Notes under the pieces: model-generated
What the model was told of the DNA's origin: nothing
The model's input: only the letters and a program-made list of their open reading frames with translations
Database searches by the model: none
Translations under genes and position numbers: made by a program
NCBI GenBank assembly: GCA_052400625.1
Contig: JBQTGH010000017.1
Source: Thermophagus sp052400625
Lineage (GTDB): Bacteria > Bacteroidota > Bacteroidia > Bacteroidales > Marinilabiliaceae
DNA: 58,207 bases
Strand: one strand, 5' to 3'
In this document: positions 53,211-58,207 of the stretch, one piece after another
Layout of the letters: each line of letters begins with the position of its first letter
Numbering within the stretch: position 1 is the stretch's first letter

Positions 53211-53714
53211 ATGAGCCTTCGACAAAAAATAGACAAACTACTGGAAATATTTCTAGTCATCATAATGACTACCCTGGTAGTGGATGTAGTATGGCAGGTA
53301 GCCAGCCGCTACCTTTTTTCCAACCCCAGTTCATTCACCGATGAATTGGCCGTATTCCTGCTAATATGGGTAGGCATGGCCGGGGCAGCTTATGTCAAAG
53401 GGAAAAATGAGCATCTAGCCATAGATATTCTTCCCGAAAAGCTAACTCCGCCCAAAAAAAATCGACTTATGGTGTTCATCAATTTCCTGATCATTATTTT
53501 CAGCTTAACCATCATGGTCGTTGGAGGTGCCTGGCTGGTTTATACCCGGTTCAGGCTGGGACAAGTCTCTTCAGCCCTTCAGGTTCCCATTGGTTATGTC
53601 TATATGATCGTACCCATAAGTGGGCTGCTGATGATCTATTATTCGCTGGATGATATCAGAAAATTAAACATAGAATACAAAACACTCATCAACAAAAAAA
53701 ATAAAAAGAATTAA
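53211..53714 (+). CDS. dctQ: TRAP transporter small permease, DctQ family
   Basis: A 167-residue protein with four predicted membrane helices. It couples the binding protein to the large permease. TDELAVFLLIWVGMAGAAYV with the following KNEHLAIDIL is the DctQ signature. It is 2 bp from dctM. Confidence 0.9.
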   Translation: MSLRQKIDKLLEIFLVIIMTTLVVDVVWQVASRYLFSNPSSFTDELAVFLLIWVGMAGAAYVKGKNEHLAIDILPEKLTPPKKNRLMVFINFLIIIFSLTIMVVGGAWLVYTRFRLGQVSSALQVPIGYVYMIVPISGLLMIYYSLDDIRKLNIEYKTLINKKNKKN

Positions 53715-53716
53715 TT

Positions 53717-55021
53717 ATGGAACTAGATATCCTGGGTATTCTCGTCCTCATTTTTTCATTTCTGTTTTTTCTGGTCATAGGTACCCCAATTGCATACAGT
53801 ATTGGATTGTCAGCTCTGGCCACCATGCTGGTAAGCTTTGATGTGCTACCCGCATTTTCCACCATGGCCCAACGAATGGCCACCGGTTTGGAAAGCTTTT
53901 CTTTGCTGGCCATTCCGTTCTTCATATTGGCAGGACAGTTAATGAATTCGGGGGGAATTGCCATGCGACTCATTGAGTTTGCGAAAGTCATTGTAGGACG
54001 TCTGCCGGGTGGACTGGCCCTGGTAAACGTTACCGCCAACATGCTCTTTGGAGCCATATCCGGTTCCGCTGCCGCATCGGCCTCTGCCATTGGCACCATC
54101 ATGTCGCCAAGAATGGAAAAGGAAGGCTACGACAAAAACTTCTCCGCCGCCATTAATGTAACTTCAGCAACAACGGGATTGTCCATCCCTCCCAGTAACG
54201 TACTGATCGTTTACTCGTTGGCCAGCGGTGGCGTCTCTATTGGGGCCTTATTTTTGGCAGGTTATCTGCCGGGAATCCTGACCGGAGTGGCATTGATGTT
54301 GGTGGGCGCTGCCTATGCCTATCGAAAAAAGTATCCGGTAGCAGAAAAAATCCCTTTTGGCGCGGCCGTCAAAAAGTTTTGGGATGCCATTCCCAGCTTA
54401 ATGATGCTGGTGGTTGTTATCGGGGGAATTATTGCCGGTTTATTTACTGCCACCGAAGCTGCTGCCATTGCAGTGATCTATAGCTTGGTACTGGCTCTCA
54501 TCTATAAAGAAGTTTCCATTAAGCATCTTCCTAATATTATTATCAGTACCATTCGCACCACTGGAATGGTAATGTTGCTGATTGCGGCTTCCATCGGCTT
54601 GTCGTGGGTGATGTCATTCGAAAATATTCCACAAACGGTTAGTAGCGGACTTCTTTCGCTATCATCCGATCCATTTATTATATTAATTATCATTAACTTA
54701 ATACTACTATTTGTCGGAATATTTATGGATATGACGCCGGCCGTTTTGATATTTACCCCAATATTTTTACCCATTGTTACGGCTCAACTGGGACTCGATC
54801 CCATCCATTTTGGGATAATTATGATCTTAAACCTGAATGTGGGGCTTTGTACACCACCGGTAGGATCAGTATTATTTATCGGTTGCAGTGTTGCCAATCT
54901 AAAAATTCAGGACTTGGTCAAACCATTAATCCCATTTTACATTGCGATGATTGCCGTACTGTTACTGGTCACATTTTTCCCGGGAATATCTCTTTGGTTC
55001 CCTAGATTATTTGGCTATTAA
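53717..55021 (+). CDS. dctM: TRAP transporter large permease, DctM family
   Basis: A 434-residue, 12-helix Na+-coupled permease of the ion transporter superfamily. Motifs include LAIPFFILAGQLMNSGG, FGAISGSAAASASAIGTIM, TGLSIPPSNVLIVYSLASGG and LNLNVGLCTPPVGSVLF. Together with dctP and dctQ it makes a complete tripartite importer, the only uptake system in the uronate locus. Confidence 0.93.
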   Translation: MELDILGILVLIFSFLFFLVIGTPIAYSIGLSALATMLVSFDVLPAFSTMAQRMATGLESFSLLAIPFFILAGQLMNSGGIAMRLIEFAKVIVGRLPGGLALVNVTANMLFGAISGSAAASASAIGTIMSPRMEKEGYDKNFSAAINVTSATTGLSIPPSNVLIVYSLASGGVSIGALFLAGYLPGILTGVALMLVGAAYAYRKKYPVAEKIPFGAAVKKFWDAIPSLMMLVVVIGGIIAGLFTATEAAAIAVIYSLVLALIYKEVSIKHLPNIIISTIRTTGMVMLLIAASIGLSWVMSFENIPQTVSSGLLSLSSDPFIILIIINLILLFVGIFMDMTPAVLIFTPIFLPIVTAQLGLDPIHFGIIMILNLNVGLCTPPVGSVLFIGCSVANLKIQDLVKPLIPFYIAMIAVLLLVTFFPGISLWFPRLFGY

Positions 55022-55088
55022 ATCCATAATCAGCATGACGGGAAACAACAGGTTAAATCTTCCGCTCGTTTTCTGAAGATCAACATCA

Positions 55089-56132
55089 ATGAAGCAAGTT
55101 AGAATAAAAGACATAGCACAAAAAGCGAACGTCTCCATAGGGACAGTGGATCGGGTACTACACAATCGCGGCGAAGTAGCCCCAAAAACGAGAGAAAAGG
55201 TGCTTTCGATAGCGAAAGAAATGAACTATCAGCCTAATATTGTCGCACAAGCCCTTACAACACGAAAGACGTATAGAATTTCGGTTTTGATCCCCAGGGG
55301 CGGAAACGACAATATTTACTGGCTCTCCCATCCCAAAGGCATTGAAAAAGCAGTTAAGGAACTGCATCCTTTCTTGGTAGAAATAGATTATTGTTTATTT
55401 GAGCTTCACAATGAAGCCGATTTTCTGAAACGAACGGAAGATATCCTGAACAATTTGCCCGATGGGGTTATTCTTGCCCCAATTCTTAAAAAAGAAGCCA
55501 TTCAGTTTTGCAAAAAACTGGACAGCCAAAAAATTCCATACATCTTTATTGATACATTTATCGATCAGACCAACTGTGTATCATTTATTGGTGAAGATGC
55601 CTTTCAGGGGGGACGGGTAGCCGCCAGCCTGATCGACTACGGACTGCCGGCCGAAAAAGACATTCTTATTGTCAATCTGGCTAAAGACCTGGAAAACACT
55701 CAACACCTGAACCGTCGTAATCAGGGTTTTCTGAGCTATTTTCTGGACTCCGGAAAAAATACCGGAATGAAAATCACCGTCGAAATCCCGGTGACCGAAC
55801 AATCGGTGGTAGACCAAAAACTCGATTCCATTTTTCAACAAAATGCCAATATTGGAGCTATTTTGGTTTCCAGTGCAAAAACACATGTGATAGCTAGATA
55901 TGTCGAAAAAAGAGACCTCAAAACCATCCTGGTGGGTTATGAAGTCACCAAAAAAAATGTGGAATATTTAAAAAAAGGGATCATTCACTTTCTGATTGGT
56001 CAAAAACCAATGGAACAATCCGAAAAAGCGGTAAAACGGCTTTTTGAATTCCTCACCACTCATTCCATTTCATTGGAGCATGAGTTCCAACCGGTAGAAA
56101 TCATTAACACCGAAACCATTACAATGTTTTAA
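55089..56132 (+). CDS. LacI-family regulator of the hexuronate operon
   Basis: A 347-residue regulator with an N-terminal helix-turn-helix (VRIKDIAQKANVSIGTVDRVLHNRG, residues 4-28). The GTVDRVLHNRG form of the recognition helix differs from the STVSRAL of the kdu regulator. It has a diverged effector domain. It is embedded between dctM and uxaE, so it is co-transcribed with the genes it probably controls. The operator TTCGTTAACGAA at 43325-43336 is a candidate target. Confidence 0.88.
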   Translation: MKQVRIKDIAQKANVSIGTVDRVLHNRGEVAPKTREKVLSIAKEMNYQPNIVAQALTTRKTYRISVLIPRGGNDNIYWLSHPKGIEKAVKELHPFLVEIDYCLFELHNEADFLKRTEDILNNLPDGVILAPILKKEAIQFCKKLDSQKIPYIFIDTFIDQTNCVSFIGEDAFQGGRVAASLIDYGLPAEKDILIVNLAKDLENTQHLNRRNQGFLSYFLDSGKNTGMKITVEIPVTEQSVVDQKLDSIFQQNANIGAILVSSAKTHVIARYVEKRDLKTILVGYEVTKKNVEYLKKGIIHFLIGQKPMEQSEKAVKRLFEFLTTHSISLEHEFQPVEIINTETITMF

Positions 56133-56149
56133 TCACCAAATCATGAGAT

Positions 56150-57409
56150 ATGAAAAAACTTGCAAAATACTCATTTGGAATGGGCGACCGATTTGCCCAT
56201 CAAGCTTCGTGGCAGCTTAAGGCTATTACCGAAATTGAAAAAAATGGGGTCGAAGTAACTCCTGTTTGGAACAAATCCAACCGTGAACATACCACCATTG
56301 GCAGCGAACCAAAAGACAATAGAGATGCAGCCCAAAAAGCAATAGAAAAAGCAGGCTGGTCTAAATTATGGTTTATTGATGCCGACCACATTAATATGGA
56401 TACGGTGGATCGTTTTCTGGACAGCTCAAACTTTTTCACCATTGATGTGGCGAGTTACATAGGTAAAAAAGGAGAGCCTTCAGAAGAGGAAGCTTTTATC
56501 AATAAAATGCGACCTTTTATTGGCACCCTTAATATTCCGGGTGTAGGATCCCCATTTCAGGTAACGGAACAACAATTACGAAACATCGTTGCACAATACC
56601 TTCATGCCGCTTTCATGGCAGGAGAAACGTACCAACACATCGAGGCGGCCAAGGGAAAAGGAAATTTCATCACCGAAGTTTCTATGGATGAAGTGCCCGA
56701 ACCACAAACGCCAGTGGAATTGTTTTTTATTTTGGCCATGCTGGCACACTACAAGGTCCCGGCTCAAACCATTGCACCAAAGTTCACAGGACGTTTTAAT
56801 AAAGGGGTGGATTATGTGGGCGACCTTGAAACCTTCGAAAAAGAATATGAGGCCAACCTCATGGTGATCGATTTTGCCATACAGAAATTTGGGTTTCCTC
56901 CGGAATTAAAGCTAAGCATCCATTCCGGATCGGATAAGTTTTCCATTTACCCAATTATCAAAAAATTATCTCAAAAACATGATAAAGGATTTCATCTAAA
57001 AACAGCTGGAACAACTTGGCTTGAAGAAGTGATCGGGTTGGCACTGGCAGAAGGCGAAGCGCTCCATTTTATCAAAGAACTCTATTCTAAAGCTCTTGAC
57101 AATATTGAAAAGCTTTGTGCCCCCTATGCGGATGTTATTGACATAAACAAAAACAACTTACCTCAGCCCAATGAAGTTAATAATTGGACTGGCGAGGAGT
57201 TTGCTAATGCTTTACGCCACATACCGGATCATCCCTTATATAATCCAGACCTTCGGCAACTCATTCATGTAGCCTATAAGTTGGCGGCAGAGAAAATTGA
57301 CCAATTCAATAAAATGTTGGAAGAGCATGCTGATATCGTTGGGAAATGTGTATTTGAAAACATATATGAAAGACATGCAAAAAGATTGTTCATTTTTCCC
57401 TCTAAATAA
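56150..57409 (+). CDS. uxaE: Tagaturonate epimerase
   Basis: This 419-residue enzyme matches the UxaE family, first shown in Thermotoga to epimerise D-tagaturonate to D-fructuronate. Recognisable parts are KYSFGMGDRFAHQASWQLKA at the N terminus, LWFIDADHINMDTVDRFL near residue 80, and KLSIHSGSDKFSIYP near 260. With UxaC and the SDR it brings galacturonate to D-mannonate without the NADH-linked UxaB/UxaA route. It ends the operon. Confidence 0.88.
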   Translation: MKKLAKYSFGMGDRFAHQASWQLKAITEIEKNGVEVTPVWNKSNREHTTIGSEPKDNRDAAQKAIEKAGWSKLWFIDADHINMDTVDRFLDSSNFFTIDVASYIGKKGEPSEEEAFINKMRPFIGTLNIPGVGSPFQVTEQQLRNIVAQYLHAAFMAGETYQHIEAAKGKGNFITEVSMDEVPEPQTPVELFFILAMLAHYKVPAQTIAPKFTGRFNKGVDYVGDLETFEKEYEANLMVIDFAIQKFGFPPELKLSIHSGSDKFSIYPIIKKLSQKHDKGFHLKTAGTTWLEEVIGLALAEGEALHFIKELYSKALDNIEKLCAPYADVIDINKNNLPQPNEVNNWTGEEFANALRHIPDHPLYNPDLRQLIHVAYKLAAEKIDQFNKMLEEHADIVGKCVFENIYERHAKRLFIFPSK

Positions 57410-57590
57410 GATAATAACCGGTTGATGATTATTCGGAGATGGCAAGCAAATCATAAAAATGAGAATATGTACATGTTATCTATTCTTCATCAACCAATTA
57501 TCTCGCTAATATCTATTTCTTAATTAATATAGGAATAAGATAGAACAGAATTAATTTAAACAATCTGTTTCAAGACCATAATAGATTATT
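57410..57590. other. Gene-free stretch after uxaE
   Basis: AT-rich sequence with no recognised terminator directly after uxaE. The next clear terminator is at 57788-57825. Confidence 0.4.
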
Positions 57591-57703
57591 GCATAGATGA
57601 AACAAGCATGAACAACGAAGGTTGTCATTACAAGAACATGTATAAACTGGCGGTCATGCGTGTTCCACCCAACCAATAACTTAAGTACATTTTCATAAGG
57701 ATG
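57591..57703 (+). repeat. Leader repeat copy downstream of uxaE, with mini-ORF MKQA
   Basis: ATG-AAA-CAA-GCA-TGA (57597-57611) opens the copy. GCATGA (57606-57611) pairs with TCATGC (57654-57659), and inside it ACAAC/GTTGT form a second stem (57612-57625). GCGTGTTCCACCCAACCAAT and ACTTAAGTACATTTTCAT follow, ending AGG-ATG at 57701, the same place where uxaC and mnmD start in their copies. Confidence 0.75.
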
Positions 57704-57760
57704 GAAAAATTAAATTTTGTTTGTTTGTATCATACTAAGAAATGGAATAAAAAAATATAA
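57701..57760 (+). CDS. Possible 19-residue ORF following the repeat
   Basis: The ATG that ends the repeat copy opens a short frame (MEKLNFVCLYHTKKWNKKI) with a TAA stop, 28 bp before a strong terminator. Position suggests a tiny translated transcript or the remnant of a lost gene. There is no similarity to any family I know. Confidence 0.3.
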   Translation: MEKLNFVCLYHTKKWNKKI

Positions 57761-57787
57761 TTTAAAGTTGTATTCCTTTCTTAAAAT

Positions 57788-57825
57788 AAAAAGGGCTGTC
57801 TATAAATTGTTAGACAGCCCTTTTT
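57788..57825. terminator. Strong bidirectional terminator
   Basis: AAAAAGGGCTGTCTA (57788-57802) pairs perfectly with TAGACAGCCCTTTTT (57811-57825) around an 8-nt loop. It probably ends the hexuronate operon or the short transcript just before it. Confidence 0.85.
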
Positions 57826-57963
57826 ATTCCTATTTTTCATTCCAATCCATCCACAATAATTGACAGAAAAAAACCTAAGGAAAAGCCTCTTAAGCCAAAA
57901 AAATTATCCCAACCTTTAGAGAATCAAGAATTCCTATAATCATCAAATCTTATTCATCCACAC

Positions 57964-58055
57964 AAAGCCGTACGGCTTTACCTACAAAAGCAGTACGGCT
58001 CTTACTTTAAAAGCGGTACTGCTTTATTCCTTATAGCAGTCCGACTACAAAACTT
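57964..58055. repeat. Four 23-bp tandem palindromic units
   Basis: Units start at 57964, 57987, 58010 and 58033, exactly 23 bp apart. The first three read AAAGCCGTACGGCTTT, AAAGCAGTACGGCTCT and AAAGCGGTACTGCTTT, each a near-perfect palindrome centred on GTAC. The fourth is degenerate (ATAGCAGTCCGACTAC). Spacers between units are 7 bp and AT-rich. Confidence 0.75.
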
Positions 58056-58207
58056 GGCGCAAAACTGCTTCATAAGGTGTTAAAAGGGTTAGAGACAGTA
58101 TTCATTAACCAGGAAGAGATCCTTGAATAAAATATTGACATTTTGTGATGTAAGATCATTAGATTTCATCCCACACCCACCGGTCCCTAAAGGGGGTGTG
58201 CCAGAGC
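58056..58207. other. Window end, no gene seen
   Basis: No reading frame of note. A hairpin (CACACCC at 58172-58178 with GGGTGTG at 58194-58200) lies close to the edge and may belong to a feature beyond the window. Confidence 0.35.

Overview
The window reads as a chromosomal segment of a Bacteroidota bacterium, most likely of the Marinilabiliales or a related marine or alkaline polysaccharide-degrading group. This rests on several signs. Promoter-like sites follow the Bacteroidota -33/-7 pattern (TTTG, about 20 nt, TAnnTTTG). Shine-Dalgarno sequences are weak. The protein set is typical of the phylum: Bacteroidota-style rhamnose genes, a DUF4861 lipoprotein, an FKBP lipoprotein, futalosine hydrolase and a two-domain class II aldolase. 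The genus is a guess. No rRNA, tRNA, CRISPR array, transposase or phage gene was seen.

Layout. (1) 15-9087 holds an L-rhamnose block: a secreted GH2 glycosidase, two-domain aldolase, FGGY kinase, L-rhamnose isomerase and RhaT-like symporter on the minus strand, with a divergent AraC regulator. (2) 9152-16996 holds mixed genes: an unknown acidic-linker lipoprotein, an ATP-grasp-like protein, a patatin, two small proteins, a candidate ncRNA, an S37 peptidase and a DUF4097-type beta-repeat protein. (3) 17069-23839 is a single 2256-residue gene that joins a PLP aminotransferase module to a HprK/PEPCK-like P-loop module. (4) 24293-30445 holds hflK-hflC, a fused trehalose-6-phosphate synthase/phosphatase and a GH15 enzyme. 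(5) 30489-38247 is housekeeping: folate genes with a pteridine-reductase-like SDR, msrC, an ECF sigma factor, a nucleotidyltransferase, mqnB, mnmD and an FKBP lipoprotein. (6) 38930-57409 is a large hexuronate/pectin catabolic locus.

The hexuronate locus has two divergent operons. The minus operon (lacI-kduI-kduD-DUF4861) takes unsaturated uronate products to 2-keto-3-deoxygluconate (KDG). The plus operon (uxaC-kdgK-eda-SDR-PfkB-larA homologue-gnd-TRAP transporter-lacI-uxaE) imports and metabolises hexuronates. KdgK and Eda finish the KDG branch. UxaC, UxaE and the SDR would take galacturonate and glucuronate to D-mannonate. The usual next enzyme, mannonate dehydratase UxuA, is absent here. 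In its place lie a LarA-family Ni-epimerase homologue with every key residue at canonical spacing, a second PfkB kinase and 6-phosphogluconate dehydrogenase. I infer a branch D-mannonate -> D-gluconate -> 6-phosphogluconate -> ribulose-5-phosphate.

The main non-coding signal is a repeated element of about 100 bp, in tandem before uxaC and as single copies before mnmD and after uxaE. Three units begin with a conserved 5-codon ORF (MKRA, MKRT or MKQA, then TGA) followed by a variable hairpin region. They end with a conserved 3' arm leading to TTTATAC-NN-ATG, where that ATG is the start of uxaC, of mnmD or of the next mini-ORF. Promoter and operator candidates of LacI type lie before both hexuronate operons. 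Two further short tandem arrays (23 bp and 20 bp periods) lie in gene-free stretches.
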